DNA of 64,000 nt from Dyadobacter sp. 676 (GTDB lineage: Bacteria; Bacteroidota; Bacteroidia; Cytophagales; Spirosomataceae): assembly GCF_040448675.1 (NCBI RefSeq), contig NZ_CP159289.1:744001-808000 (forward strand), read 5' to 3'. The notes under the pieces were generated by a model. The model ran no database searches. It was not told the origin of the DNA and was given only the letters and a program-made list of their open reading frames with translations. A program made the translations under genes and the position numbers. Below are positions 27,200-36,850 of the stretch, piece after piece (the first letter of the stretch is position 1; each line of letters begins with the position of its first letter).

Positions 27200-30040
27200 T
27201 TACCTGCTCACCGTAAATTCGTAGTTGCCCGAGCCAGCCTCGACAATACGGTAGCTATCTTCTTTTCCGACAGCTTTTACCAATGCGGAAGAAGATAGCT
27301 GCTCTCCATTTACCAGCACCTGCGTATCCGCACCTACGGGTACATATATGTGCGCGAGCGTATTTACGGGCACGGAGACTTTCATCGTCAGTTTACGATC
27401 CTTCTTATTCCATTCAGAAACGATCGTACCGTTTATCGTCCGTAAAGAGGCTTTCAGGTGGTTGATGCCATTGCTGCCCAGGCCGTCCGGCGCGATTTCG
27501 GGACGAATATCGAATGTTTCAAATCCGGGTTTGGTCATCACGATACCGGCTGCGTTTCCGAACATCCATTCACAAACAGCACCGAACGCGTAATGGCTGA
27601 ACGAGTTCATGGCTGCGTTGTATTTGAAGCCGTCTTCTTTGGTATAACTGTCCCAACGCTCCCAGATGGTCGTGGAACCGTTTTCTACTTCAAACCCCCA
27701 GGAAGGGAATTCTTTGCTGAGGAATAATCGATAAGCCAGGTCGGAATGGCCTGTGGCCGAGAGCGCCGGCAGCAACGGCTTGGCGCCGAGGAAACCCGTT
27801 GCGAGTTTATTACCATTATCTTTTAATAATGCGGTCAGATACACGCCTGCTTTGCGGCGATCCTCTCCGTTGACAATACCCATATAAATCGCGTTGGCAT
27901 AGGCCGTTTGGGTATGGCCCGTAAAGCCAAGCGAGCCGTCGACGTACCCTGCGCCATTTCCATATGCCTGCGAGTCGCATTTGAAACGGCCATCCTGGCC
28001 TACATAATGATTGCGGATCGCTGCTCTTACTTTTCTGCCGACTTCCGCAAATCGCTGCTGGTCCCTCATATTGCCGATAGCCGCGGCCATTTCGGCCATC
28101 AGGTCGGCGCAATATGCGTAATAAAACGACGCGAGCATATCCGGCGGGGTTTTCCTGCCGAACGAAAGCCAGTCGCCGAAGCCTCCTTTCGGGTCGATGT
28201 CGGCGAAAGCGTTTTCCTTGAAAAGATAAGTGCCTTTGCTTCTGGCATCGAGGAAATCCATGAAATGCACCATATGGGCCCAGCCGTCGCGGATCATGCG
28301 GGTGTCGCCGTAAGAACGGTAAATCTGATATGGGCAAATAATGCCCGCTTCCATCCAGCCGGGCGAGAAAGTATCGGTTTTGCGGAGATTCGGGCGCGGG
28401 GCGTACAGGGGATATGCTCCGCTTTCATACTGACCATCGTTAAGATCTACGATCCATTTGGTGAAGAACGAAGCCACATCGCGGTTGAATGTAGCCGACT
28501 TCACATACACCTGCGCGTCACCGGTCCACCCGATACGCTCGTCGCGTTGCGGACAGTCGGTGGGGATATCGATATAATTAGCGCGTTGCGTCCAGTCGAT
28601 ATTGCTGTAAAGCTGGTTCACCATCGCGTTATCGGTTTCAAAAGTTCCTACTTTCGGCGTATCGGAACCGATGACAAGGCCTGTCAATGTCTGCTGCACC
28701 GGCGCATTGTTCAACCCCTTTACTTCCACGTATTGGAACCCGTGGAAGGTAAACCTGGGCTCCCAGCTCTCGCCTGCTGGGTCGCCTTTCAGAATGTAGG
28801 TGTCGGTGGCCCGGGCCATGCGCAGGTTTTCGGTCATAAGGCGGCCGTCGGGATACAGTTTTTCGCCGAATCGCAACCGGATGGTATCCCCTGCGCGGCC
28901 CTTCACGTGCAGGCGCACAATGCCCGCGTAGTTTTGGCCCATATCAAAAATGTAGGTACCATTGCCGCGGTTTTTATGGCCCACAGGTTTCAATATCTGC
29001 GTAATTTTAACCGGCGGGCCGGGATAGACCTGTATTTTGCGTTCCGCCTTGTCGGGAAACACCTGGGCATTCGTCCATTTCGCGTCGTCGAAACCGGCCA
29101 GATTCCAGCCTGCCTGTTCCAGGCGCGCGTCGTAAGTTTCGCCGTTCAGCAGGTCCGATTCCAGTAATGCGCCCTGGCTTGCTTTCCAGGTCTGATCGGT
29201 CACGAAAGTTTCCTTCTTACCGTCGGCATATTCCACTTCGAGCTGCGCTTTCAGGACGGGCACGTTTCCATAAAATGCCCGTACCACAGGGTTCCCGACG
29301 AGCAGCGAATAACCCAGGTAGCCGGCATACCATCCATAGGAAAGCTGCGAAGCCAATGCATTCTTCCCGGCTTTCAGATCGCCTGTTACATCGTAAACCT
29401 GATAATAAGCACGCTTGTCGTAGTCCGTCCAGCCCGGCGTCAGGAAGGCGTCGCCTGCCTTTTTTCCGTTAATGCTGAACTCGTACAAACCCAGCGCGGT
29501 AGCATATAACCGGGCTTTCTTGATGCCGGTACGCAGTATAATGTCTTTTCGCAGATACGGCGCCGGCGGCAAATGGTACACTTTGCCTTTTCCCAAATGA
29601 TCCAGGTCAAGTCCGATCCATTGTGCCTTCCATTCCGGTTTGTCCAGCAATCCCATTTCCCATTGCGAAGGTTTGCTCCATTCGCCCGCAACGCCGTTCC
29701 TGTCCCAGCTCCGCACCTTCCAGTAACAAACCGTTCGTGACGACAAAGGCTTTCCCCCATATTCGATCTGGGCCGTTGCCCGACCAGGCCGCTTTCCCGA
29801 ATTCCAGAAATCGGCGGCATTTTCGGTAAGTTTTTCCACCGAAGAAGCCACGATGATTTGGTAGGCCGTTTGCAGCTGGTTGTTTTCGGATGCGGTAAGT
29901 TCCCAGCTCAGACGCGGTCGGACGACATCGGTAACCGGTGATTCCTTGTATTCGCACCGAAGGTAGCCAGGGACCAGCCCTTTTGCCTGAGCCCAGGCGG
30001 CCCCCAGCGCCAGCATCGCCGACAGCATATTCGTTTTCAT
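27200..30040 (-). CDS. Alpha-L-rhamnosidase, GH78
   Basis: From the ATG at 30040 the product has 946 residues; an ATG three codons earlier is possible. A short signal peptide ends near AWAQA. The order is an N-terminal fibronectin/beta-sandwich region (YLRCEYKESPVTDVVRPRLSWEL), beta-sandwich carbohydrate-binding domains, then the (alpha/alpha)6 catalytic domain. The general acid region is DCPQRDERIGWTGD and the base region TTIWERWDSY, both canonical for GH78. The C-terminal beta domain follows. It hydrolyses terminal alpha-L-rhamnose, probably in the periplasm or outside. It follows the second rhamnosidase-like gene by 14 bases, forming an operon. Confidence 0.9.
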   Translation of the reverse strand: MKTNMLSAMLALGAAWAQAKGLVPGYLRCEYKESPVTDVVRPRLSWELTASENNQLQTAYQIIVASSVEKLTENAADFWNSGKRPGRATAQIEYGGKPLSSRTVCYWKVRSWDRNGVAGEWSKPSQWEMGLLDKPEWKAQWIGLDLDHLGKGKVYHLPPAPYLRKDIILRTGIKKARLYATALGLYEFSINGKKAGDAFLTPGWTDYDKRAYYQVYDVTGDLKAGKNALASQLSYGWYAGYLGYSLLVGNPVVRAFYGNVPVLKAQLEVEYADGKKETFVTDQTWKASQGALLESDLLNGETYDARLEQAGWNLAGFDDAKWTNAQVFPDKAERKIQVYPGPPVKITQILKPVGHKNRGNGTYIFDMGQNYAGIVRLHVKGRAGDTIRLRFGEKLYPDGRLMTENLRMARATDTYILKGDPAGESWEPRFTFHGFQYVEVKGLNNAPVQQTLTGLVIGSDTPKVGTFETDNAMVNQLYSNIDWTQRANYIDIPTDCPQRDERIGWTGDAQVYVKSATFNRDVASFFTKWIVDLNDGQYESGAYPLYAPRPNLRKTDTFSPGWMEAGIICPYQIYRSYGDTRMIRDGWAHMVHFMDFLDARSKGTYLFKENAFADIDPKGGFGDWLSFGRKTPPDMLASFYYAYCADLMAEMAAAIGNMRDQQRFAEVGRKVRAAIRNHYVGQDGRFKCDSQAYGNGAGYVDGSLGFTGHTQTAYANAIYMGIVNGEDRRKAGVYLTALLKDNGNKLATGFLGAKPLLPALSATGHSDLAYRLFLSKEFPSWGFEVENGSTTIWERWDSYTKEDGFKYNAAMNSFSHYAFGAVCEWMFGNAAGIVMTKPGFETFDIRPEIAPDGLGSNGINHLKASLRTINGTIVSEWNKKDRKLTMKVSVPVNTLAHIYVPVGADTQVLVNGEQLSSSALVKAVGKEDSYRIVEAGSGNYEFTVSR

Positions 30041-30054
30041 AAAACCCATAATTC

Positions 30055-31812
30055 TCAGCGTAAAACCTTCACACCCTTCGGCGCGTCAATGGTGGATTTG
30101 ACAGTGCCGTTGGCCTGTTTCTCGTGCCGGACCTTCACCACGCCGAGCGGTGTCGGATAGGTACCCTCCACCCATTGCAGATCGCCAAGGTTAGGCTGGA
30201 CCCGGATCGTTTTGCAACCGGGCTCCACCACACTTATACCCAGCACGTGCTCCGTGAGCCATGAAGTGGGCCCCGAAGCCCAGCCATGGCAAAGGCTGTG
30301 ACGCAGCTTTTTGTAACAATAGGCCCCAAAATCACCATGGATATCGTCCTTGCCGTCGGGGACAAGCTCGTCGATCGGCGCGGCGTTTTTCGTCCACGCG
30401 AGGTCGAAATCTTCCCAAAAAGTGGTAGCGCCCATATCGAGCATGCCACCCCAGTAATTGCGGATGCAGTTCAATGCGCCGGTGTAATCTCTGGCCTTCG
30501 CTTTGGCCTGCAACATATAATAGCCGTAGAATGTAGAAAACCGCTCGCAATCACCCACGGCGATTACTTCCGAGTTCGCCCTTTCGGCAGGTATCAGCCC
30601 TGCCAGCGCCATCAGTGCCGCCGCCTGCTTGGAACCGTTGGCATCGGGGACATACATTTTCATTTGGGTAGCCATGGTTTTGCACCGGGCGGCCTGTGCG
30701 GGTTCGTCGAGAACGAGGCAAAGCTCGGCCCCTGCTTCGAGCGTCATGATCATCATCGCATGCAAGCCTGCATGAATCCCCTTCGGGTTTTCGCTGGACG
30801 GCCAGTCGAGAAAGCGGGTACCATCGAGGTTTTCCTTGTTGTCTTTTGTCTTTTCCATAAGTTGGTCGAGCAGCCCAACCAGGTACTTCTGTTGCTTACG
30901 GAGATATTCCAGGTCGCCCTGATTTTTATACAAATCTCTGTGAATCAACACCCACCACATAGAATAGGCGCTAATACCGTTCATCCATCCCGGCAACGGG
31001 GTAATGTCGCGGGCGTGATCGAGGCTTTTGGCCACCACTTCATTTTTACCGAAAACCGTGTTGATCGTCATCACCTCCGGATGCATATCCCCCACCCACA
31101 CAAGGCGGTCGCGCTTGATACCGTCCCAAAGGAACTCCTGCATATTCAGGTGCACTGTGTACGCACCGGTGTTCCAGATCTGGTTCAGGCGCTCGTCGTT
31201 GCTTTTAAATGAGCCGAGGTAGGGAATGTCGCGGTATTCGAAAATAGCGCGGACTTCTTTCAATTGCAGCTCGCGGTCGGCATCCACGAGGTCGATTCGC
31301 GCAAAACGGAAGCCCGAATTACCTACTTGCATGACCCCCAGCCAGGGCACCTGGATCGTAAAGTCGCGCATCGCATGGTCGTTGGTCGCACCGTGAATGG
31401 TATCGATCTCCGACATGGCTTCGCTCACCGATTCGCCCAACCGGATACGGACGCGGATCGGCTTCTGGTTCGCCGGCTGGTCGGTCACTATCTGGATGCC
31501 GCCTTGTATTTCTTTGCCGAAATCAAACAATATGCCCGGCATTTCGCCTTCCTTGCTGATAAGCCTGGCGAAATTCTCATGGACGAGATCGGCCTGCCCG
31601 ATGCCCGGTCGCAGCAAATGCTGGGCGTCTGTCACCGTAGCGCCGCTCCGGTCGGACATCCACACGATGCGTTTCGGCGAAAGGTATTGCCTTATCCGGG
31701 AGTCCTTCTGTGCCTGGTAACTGTCATCGAAAACCGGCGGAAGCTCCTGTGCGGCAACGCTCCCGGCCATTAAAACAAACAAAAGCAAAGGGAAGGCAAA
31801 AATGATTTTCAC
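30055..31812 (-). CDS. GH78-like alpha-L-rhamnosidase, short form with variant acid motif
   Basis: The product has 585 residues with a signal peptide (MKIIFAFPLLLFVLMAGSVAAQ). A beta-sandwich (MPGILFDFGKEIQGGIQI) precedes an (alpha/alpha)6 barrel. The motif EFLWDGIKRDRLVWVGDMHPE occupies the place of DCPxRDERxGWTGD, but the catalytic glutamate of RDER is absent (RDR). ATTFWEDFD corresponds to the base region. This subgroup is usually annotated as alpha-L-rhamnosidase. Whether it cleaves rhamnose or another sugar is not certain. It is the first gene of a two-gene operon divergent from the symporter pair. Confidence 0.75.
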   Translation of the reverse strand: MKIIFAFPLLLFVLMAGSVAAQELPPVFDDSYQAQKDSRIRQYLSPKRIVWMSDRSGATVTDAQHLLRPGIGQADLVHENFARLISKEGEMPGILFDFGKEIQGGIQIVTDQPANQKPIRVRIRLGESVSEAMSEIDTIHGATNDHAMRDFTIQVPWLGVMQVGNSGFRFARIDLVDADRELQLKEVRAIFEYRDIPYLGSFKSNDERLNQIWNTGAYTVHLNMQEFLWDGIKRDRLVWVGDMHPEVMTINTVFGKNEVVAKSLDHARDITPLPGWMNGISAYSMWWVLIHRDLYKNQGDLEYLRKQQKYLVGLLDQLMEKTKDNKENLDGTRFLDWPSSENPKGIHAGLHAMMIMTLEAGAELCLVLDEPAQAARCKTMATQMKMYVPDANGSKQAAALMALAGLIPAERANSEVIAVGDCERFSTFYGYYMLQAKAKARDYTGALNCIRNYWGGMLDMGATTFWEDFDLAWTKNAAPIDELVPDGKDDIHGDFGAYCYKKLRHSLCHGWASGPTSWLTEHVLGISVVEPGCKTIRVQPNLGDLQWVEGTYPTPLGVVKVRHEKQANGTVKSTIDAPKGVKVLR

Positions 31813-31971
31813 AAGCGGATTGGTTTGGTCAGGATTGTAATATTCCCGGAAAATAAATAATTATAAATTAGTGAACTAACCTGCTCTGTCCTGCCGGCAG
31901 CGGTTACCCATATACCTACCGTTAACGCTTCGTTAACATTTTTGCATGCTAAAAGTAAATCAAAACCGTTC

Positions 31972-31979
31972 TACTTTTG
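31972..31979 (+). promoter_or_regulatory. Likely -7 element (TACTTTTG) for the symporter operon
   Basis: TACTTTTG fits the Bacteroidota TAnnTTTG consensus and lies 54 bases before the ATG at 32033. No good TTTG is found at the expected -33 distance. The position argues that the small ORF starts at 32033 and not at 31946. Confidence 0.45.
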
Positions 31980-32032
31980 CTTGTGGTACGATACCCGGCC
32001 ATTTTTCAGCACTAAACCGCTCAACCCGACCG

Positions 32033-32176
32033 ATGATCATAAAAGGAAATAGCTCGCAGGACCGCGACGGGCTGCCCCCGTTTGTCAATAGCTGGAAACA
32101 GCTTTACATTCTCCTGATTGGCATGCTCGCATTGCAGATTGTCCTCTTCTATTTATTTATGACCCGTTTTCAATGA
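32033..32176 (+). CDS. Small one-helix membrane protein coupled to the symporter gene
   Basis: From the ATG at 32033 the product has 47 residues: a short polar N-terminus (MIIKGNSSQDRDGLPPFVNS) and one transmembrane helix (LYILLIGMLALQIVLFYLFM) ending in TRFQ. An ATG at 31946 in the same frame lies before the -7 element and is rejected. The stop overlaps the symporter start (ATGA), so translation is coupled. A role as accessory subunit of the transporter is inferred; DUF4212 small subunits of other symporters have two helices and are not the same. Confidence 0.6.
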   Translation: MIIKGNSSQDRDGLPPFVNSWKQLYILLIGMLALQIVLFYLFMTRFQ

Positions 32177-33871
32177 GCACGCTCGACTGGATTATACTTT
32201 CGCTTACCCTGCTGTTTGTCGTTTTGTATGGAATCTATCGCAGCCGCGAAAAGCATACGATGGACTCGTTCCTGCTGGCCGGGCAATCGATGCCCTGGTA
32301 CCATGTAACGTTATCGCTCATGGCGACGCAGGCAAGCGCGATCACCTTTCTTTCCGCGCCCGGGCAAGCTTATACCGACGGCATGCGTTTCGTCCAGTTC
32401 TATTTCGGATTGCCGCTGGCGATGGTGGTACTTTGCGTGACATTCGTGCCGAAATTCGGGAAGCTCAAAATATTCACCGCGTACGAGTTCCTGGAAGGCC
32501 GTTTCGACCTGCGTACGCGCGCGCTCACGGCCTTTCTATTCCTGCTGCAACGCGGGTTATCGACCGGTCTTTCCATTTACGCCCCCTCGCTGATCCTTTC
32601 GGCTATTCTGGGCTGGGACATTACCTGGACCAACATTATTTCGGGGGGGCATCGTGATACTCTACACCACGCTGGGCGGCTCCCGTGCGGTTTCACACAC
32701 GCATTTGCAGCAAATGGGCATTATCACGATCGGCATGGTCGTGGCGGGCGTAATGGTGGTAAAGTTCCTGCCGGAACAGGTGTCGTTTACCGACGCATTG
32801 CATGTCGCGGGCAAGATGGGCAAGGTCAATCTGATCGACTTTACATTCGATTTGAACAACAGGTATAATGTTTGGTCGGGGCTGATCGGCGGGTTCTTTC
32901 TGCAACTCTCCTATTTCGGGACCGATCAATCGCAGGTAGGGCGGTTTCTGACCGGCAGTTCACAGGGGCAAAGCAAGCTTGGGCTGGCAATGAACGGGTT
33001 ACTCAAAATCCCGATGCAGTTCCTGATCCTGTTGGTAGGCGTGCTGGTGTTCGCATTCTACCAATTTACCGCCCCGCCGCTTTTCTTTAACCAGACCGCC
33101 GTTGATCATGTCAAGTCGTCGCGGTATGCGGCAGAATACGAGGCACTGGAAAAGAAGCACGAGGAAATCCAGTCGGTAAAACGGCCGCATGTGCTGGCGC
33201 TAACGGAAGCCATCCGGCAAGACGATGCCCGGGCGATCGCCGATTCGAGGAATGTCCTTGCTGAACTCGAAGGCAAGGTAAAAGACGTTCGGAGAGAGGC
33301 TACGGACCTGCTTTCGAAAGCCAATGGCGGCGATACCAACGACGTGAACTATATTTTCCTCCGCTTTGTGATAGACTATCTGCCGGTGGGCATGGTAGGG
33401 CTTCTGATCGCCGTAATCCTGCTCGCCTCGATGGGCTCCGTGGCAGCGGCCTATAACTCGCTGGCTTCGTGTACCATCGTCGATATTTATAAAAGGATGA
33501 TCCGCAAGGACGAGAACGGCCGCAACTATGTGGCTGCTTCGCGCTGGGCCACCTTCTTCTGGGGGGTGTTCTGCATTGCGGTGGCACAATATGCGTCGCG
33601 GCTCGGCAGCATGATCGAAGCGGTGAATATCCTCGGCTCGCTGTTCTACGGGACGATCCTGGGCATATTCCTGGTTGCATTCTACTTTAAAAATATCGGC
33701 AGCAGGGCGGTTTTTTGGGGAAGCATTATCGGGGAGGTTTTCGTGATCGTCAGCTACATCGCCGATCTGACCGCATTTCTCTGGCTGAACCTGATCGGTT
33801 GCGCACTGGTGATCGTCTTTGCCTGGGCGATCGAGAAAATATGGCCGCAACCCCAGGCAGGCATGGAATAA
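32173..33871 (+). CDS. Sodium:solute symporter (SSS family), frame broken at a G7 run
   Basis: The first frame (32173 onward) has helices with the SSS start (SREKHTMDSFLLAGQSMPWYHVTLSLMATQASAITFLSAPGQAY) and runs to NIISGG. The rest (ILYTTLGGSRAVSHTHLQQM, QLSYFGTDQSQVGRFLTGSS, MGSVAAAYNSLASCTIVD) continues in another frame. The switch lies in seven G at 32643-32649; with six G the protein reads NIISGGIVILYTTLGG and has 565 residues, a normal length with about 13 helices. A large cytoplasmic loop around residues 305-370 is charged and helical. Substrate unknown; the divergent rhamnosidases suggest a sugar. Confidence 0.8.
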
Positions 33872-34253
33872 CGCCATTGCGTTATTTTTACACATAAGCA
33901 CATCGCCAATAAAGTACAATTTTCTTTAAAAATTAAACATTTTAAAGAAAGTATAGTGTACTACCCGTTTTTTTCGAATGCATAGGAAACTATTCCCGCC
34001 TTTAAATCCTTAATAAGTACAATCCGGGCAACGGGGCAGATTATACGCAGATTACCTATGTCACCGATTGTTTACAAAAACATCTCTTAAACCCACAGGC
34101 CATGCTCACGCCGTTTAATCCTTTCTTTACGGGGGTCAAAATCCGGTTTCTTCCCACCGATAGCTGATCCCGATCCCGATTTTTTCCAATTATCCACCTG
34201 TTTCATCATCAGGCAAAAACGTTATCTCTATCCAAATTTTAATTAACACCTAC
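33872..34253. other. 382-base intergenic region between the symporter and the efflux operon
   Basis: It contains the AT-rich inverted repeat described at 33921-33950 and otherwise AT-rich sequence leading to tolC. No convincing ORF or RNA is seen, and no clear TAnnTTTG element is found close to the tolC start. Confidence 0.5.
33921..33950. repeat. Perfect 11-base inverted repeat TTTCTTTAAAA / TTTTAAAGAAA
   Basis: The arms at 33921-33931 and 33940-33950 flank eight bases. It lies 50 bases after the symporter stop and 300 bases before tolC. The stem is AT-only apart from one G-C pair and is followed by no T run, so a regulator-binding site is at least as likely as a terminator. Confidence 0.45.
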
Positions 34254-35618
34254 ATGAAGTATTGGTCTAAGCCACTAAAAACGACGCGTTTGGCGCTTAG
34301 CTCGGCATTCCTATTATTGAATTTACTCAGTACGGCCCTGGCCCAGGGCATACAGGAAAGTAACCGGGAAGCGCCGGTCCTGGAACAGGCAACTTTACAG
34401 GAAGTGGTTGCCTACGCCATCAAGAACCAGCCGGTGATCCAGCAATCGCTGATCGACGAGCAGATCACAGCCAACCAGGTCCGCGCCAAACTGGCCGACT
34501 GGTACCCACAGATCGGCTTCAACTACAATTTACAACATAATTTCATTGTCCAGACGAGCATTATTGCCGGTAATCCCGTGAAACTGGGGGTCAACAACGT
34601 ATCGGCCGCGCAGTTTACGCTTTCGCAGCAGATTTTCAACCGGGACGTGCTGCTTGCCCGGCGCACCCGCGGCGATGTGCTTTTCGCGGCCAGCCAGAAC
34701 ACGGTCAACAATAAAACAGATCTCGCAGTGAACGTTTCCAAGGCGTTTTACGACGTATTGGCTACTACCCAGCAAATTAAAGTCGCCGAGGAGGATATCG
34801 TCCGCCTCGAACGCAGCCTGAAAGATGCGCAGAATCAGTACAAATCGGGCGTTGCCGACAAGATCGACTACAAAAGGGCGACCATTTCCCTCAACAACAC
34901 CCGCGCCAACAAAAAAAGCAACGAGGAAGTGTTGAAAGCAAAACTGGAATACCTGAAAACACTGATGGGCTATCCGCTCGACAAGGCGCTGCAAATCAGC
35001 TACGACACGCTGCAAATGGAACGTGAAATCGCGCTCGACACATTGCAGAATGTGGATCTGAACGCACGGATCGAGTACCAGATCCTGGCAACGCAGAAAA
35101 AGCTCGCGGAAGCGAATTTGCAATACAATAAATGGAGCTACCTGCCGAACCTTTCGCTGAACGGGGCCTATAACCTCAACTTTCAGAACAACCATTTTTC
35201 GGACCTTTATAATAAAAATTATCCCAACTCTTTCGGCTTGCTGACGCTTTCGCTGCCTATTTACCAGGGAGGGAAGAGAAAAGCCAATACGAAACAAGCC
35301 GAATGGCAGATCAAACGCCTCGACTGGGATATTAAAGGCCTGCAAAACAATGTAAACTCGGAATATGCCAGCGCACTGGCGAATTACAAGGGTAATCTGA
35401 CGAACCTGCTCGCACAAAAAGAAAATGTGGAGCTGGCGCGTGAAGTGTATGACGTGATCCAGTTGCAATACAAATCGGGTATCAAGACCTACCTCGAAGT
35501 GGTTACTTCCGAGACCGACCTGCGCCTGGCCCGCATCAACTATTACAATGCATTGTACCAGGTGCTGGCGAGCAAAATCGACGTTCAGAAAGCGCTCGGA
35601 CAAATCAACATCCAGTAA
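34254..35618 (+). CDS. TolC-family outer-membrane efflux protein
   Basis: The product has 454 residues with a signal peptide (SSAFLLLNLLSTALAQ). Two repeats of helical hairpins typical of OMF proteins follow, with LQEVVAYAIKNQPVIQQSLIDEQI, NQYKSGVADKIDYKRATISLNN in the first half and IQLQYKSGIKTYLEVVTSETDLRLARINYYNALYQ in the second. It forms the outer-membrane exit duct of the RND system encoded by the next two genes (gap 56 bases). Confidence 0.9.
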   Translation: MKYWSKPLKTTRLALSSAFLLLNLLSTALAQGIQESNREAPVLEQATLQEVVAYAIKNQPVIQQSLIDEQITANQVRAKLADWYPQIGFNYNLQHNFIVQTSIIAGNPVKLGVNNVSAAQFTLSQQIFNRDVLLARRTRGDVLFAASQNTVNNKTDLAVNVSKAFYDVLATTQQIKVAEEDIVRLERSLKDAQNQYKSGVADKIDYKRATISLNNTRANKKSNEEVLKAKLEYLKTLMGYPLDKALQISYDTLQMEREIALDTLQNVDLNARIEYQILATQKKLAEANLQYNKWSYLPNLSLNGAYNLNFQNNHFSDLYNKNYPNSFGLLTLSLPIYQGGKRKANTKQAEWQIKRLDWDIKGLQNNVNSEYASALANYKGNLTNLLAQKENVELAREVYDVIQLQYKSGIKTYLEVVTSETDLRLARINYYNALYQVLASKIDVQKALGQINIQ

Positions 35619-35674
35619 CAGGTCAGGCCAAGACCATCTTTAACACCAGCTTCCATAGAAAATATTTTAATGAT

Positions 35675-36811
35675 ATGTTTTTAAATACAACAAAATATTA
35701 CCCCGCTGTCCTGCTTGCATTGACGATCTTCTCCTGCGGCAAAAAAGATCAGCAACAGCAACCTACCGCACCTCAGGCCGTACCGGTGACCTTGACCGAG
35801 GTTAAATCCACGGAGGCATCGTATTATGACGAATATCCCGGAACCGTGGTACCACTCAACGAGGTGGAACTGCGCCCGCAGGTGACCGGCTTTGTAACCG
35901 GCATCCATTTCACGGACGGCGCGCGCGTGCGCAAGGGCCAGTTGCTCTACACCATCGACGCCCAGCTTTACGACGCCAATTATGAGCAGGCCATTGCCAA
36001 CCTGAACGTGCAGGAAGCCAACCTCGCCCGCGCACAAAAAGATGCCGACCGTTACCACGAACTCGAAAAGAACGACGCGGTGGCCAAACAGCTCGTCGAT
36101 AATGCAGATGCCGCGTTGGAAGTAGCCAAACGCCAGGTAGAAGCCGCCAGGGCCAGTATCAAGGCGAGCCAGACAAGTGTGCGTTATACGAAAGTAACCG
36201 CGCCATTCGATGGCATAATAGGCATTTCAGCGGTGAAAGTAGGAGCGCCCGTTTCGGCCGGACAGACTGTTTTGAATACCGTTTCGACCGATAACCAGCT
36301 GGCGGTCGATTTCAACGTGGACCAGAAGGAAATCTATCGTTTCACGTCGCTGATGAAGTCGCAAAAAGCGAACGACTCGACTTTTTCGATCAAATTCGGA
36401 ACGGATGTGTATCCTGCGCACGGCAGAATCGCATTGCTCGACCGTGCCGTGGACCCGCAAACCGGTAGCATCAAAACCCGTTTGATTTTCCCGAACAAAG
36501 GCAACCAGCTCCGTGCGGGTATGACCGGCACTGTGATGGTACTGAACAACGCAGGTACTAAATCATTGGTGATTCCTCACAAAGCCGTGACGGAGCAGCT
36601 GGGTGAATTTTTCGTGTATGTGGCTGGCGACAGCAGCAAGGTTACCCAGCGGAAAGTGGTGCTTGGTACGGCTATCGGCTCCAATGTAATTATCAGGGAT
36701 GGCCTGAAAGAAGGCGAAAAAATTGCCGTGGAAGGTGTCCAGAACCTTCGTGAAGGAGCAGTTATTCAGGAAGGCGCGCCTAGTGCAGGTGGTGCTCCCA
36801 AAAAACAATAA
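35675..36811 (+). CDS. RND efflux periplasmic adaptor lipoprotein (AcrA/MexA type)
   Basis: The product has 378 residues. The lipobox IFSC puts the lipidated cysteine at residue 21. Barrel-sandwich half motifs are clear: VPLNEVELRPQVTGFVTGIH and YTKVTAPFDGIIGISAVKVG, flanking an alpha-hairpin (residues about 95-165). The beta-barrel and membrane-proximal domains follow (GMTGTVMVLNNAG, GLKEGEKIAVEGVQNLREG). It links the inner-membrane pump to the TolC-type duct. The gap to the pump gene is 39 bases. Confidence 0.92.
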   Translation: MFLNTTKYYPAVLLALTIFSCGKKDQQQQPTAPQAVPVTLTEVKSTEASYYDEYPGTVVPLNEVELRPQVTGFVTGIHFTDGARVRKGQLLYTIDAQLYDANYEQAIANLNVQEANLARAQKDADRYHELEKNDAVAKQLVDNADAALEVAKRQVEAARASIKASQTSVRYTKVTAPFDGIIGISAVKVGAPVSAGQTVLNTVSTDNQLAVDFNVDQKEIYRFTSLMKSQKANDSTFSIKFGTDVYPAHGRIALLDRAVDPQTGSIKTRLIFPNKGNQLRAGMTGTVMVLNNAGTKSLVIPHKAVTEQLGEFFVYVAGDSSKVTQRKVVLGTAIGSNVIIRDGLKEGEKIAVEGVQNLREGAVIQEGAPSAGGAPKKQ

Positions 36812-36850
36812 GCTGCCGGTCCCTTTTACTATTTCATAAACCAGTACGAA

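Noticed and set aside
27908..29167. 419-codon open frame antisense to the GH78 gene
   Set aside because: It mirrors a conserved catalytic domain and has no signal peptide or motif; a by-product of GC-rich codons.
31946..32032. Longer N-terminus for the small symporter-associated protein
   Set aside because: The extra residues lie before the -7 promoter element and lack any signal or helix.
34530..35603. 357-codon open frame antisense to the TolC-family gene
   Set aside because: The sense strand is an intact outer-membrane efflux protein; the antisense product is not protein-like.
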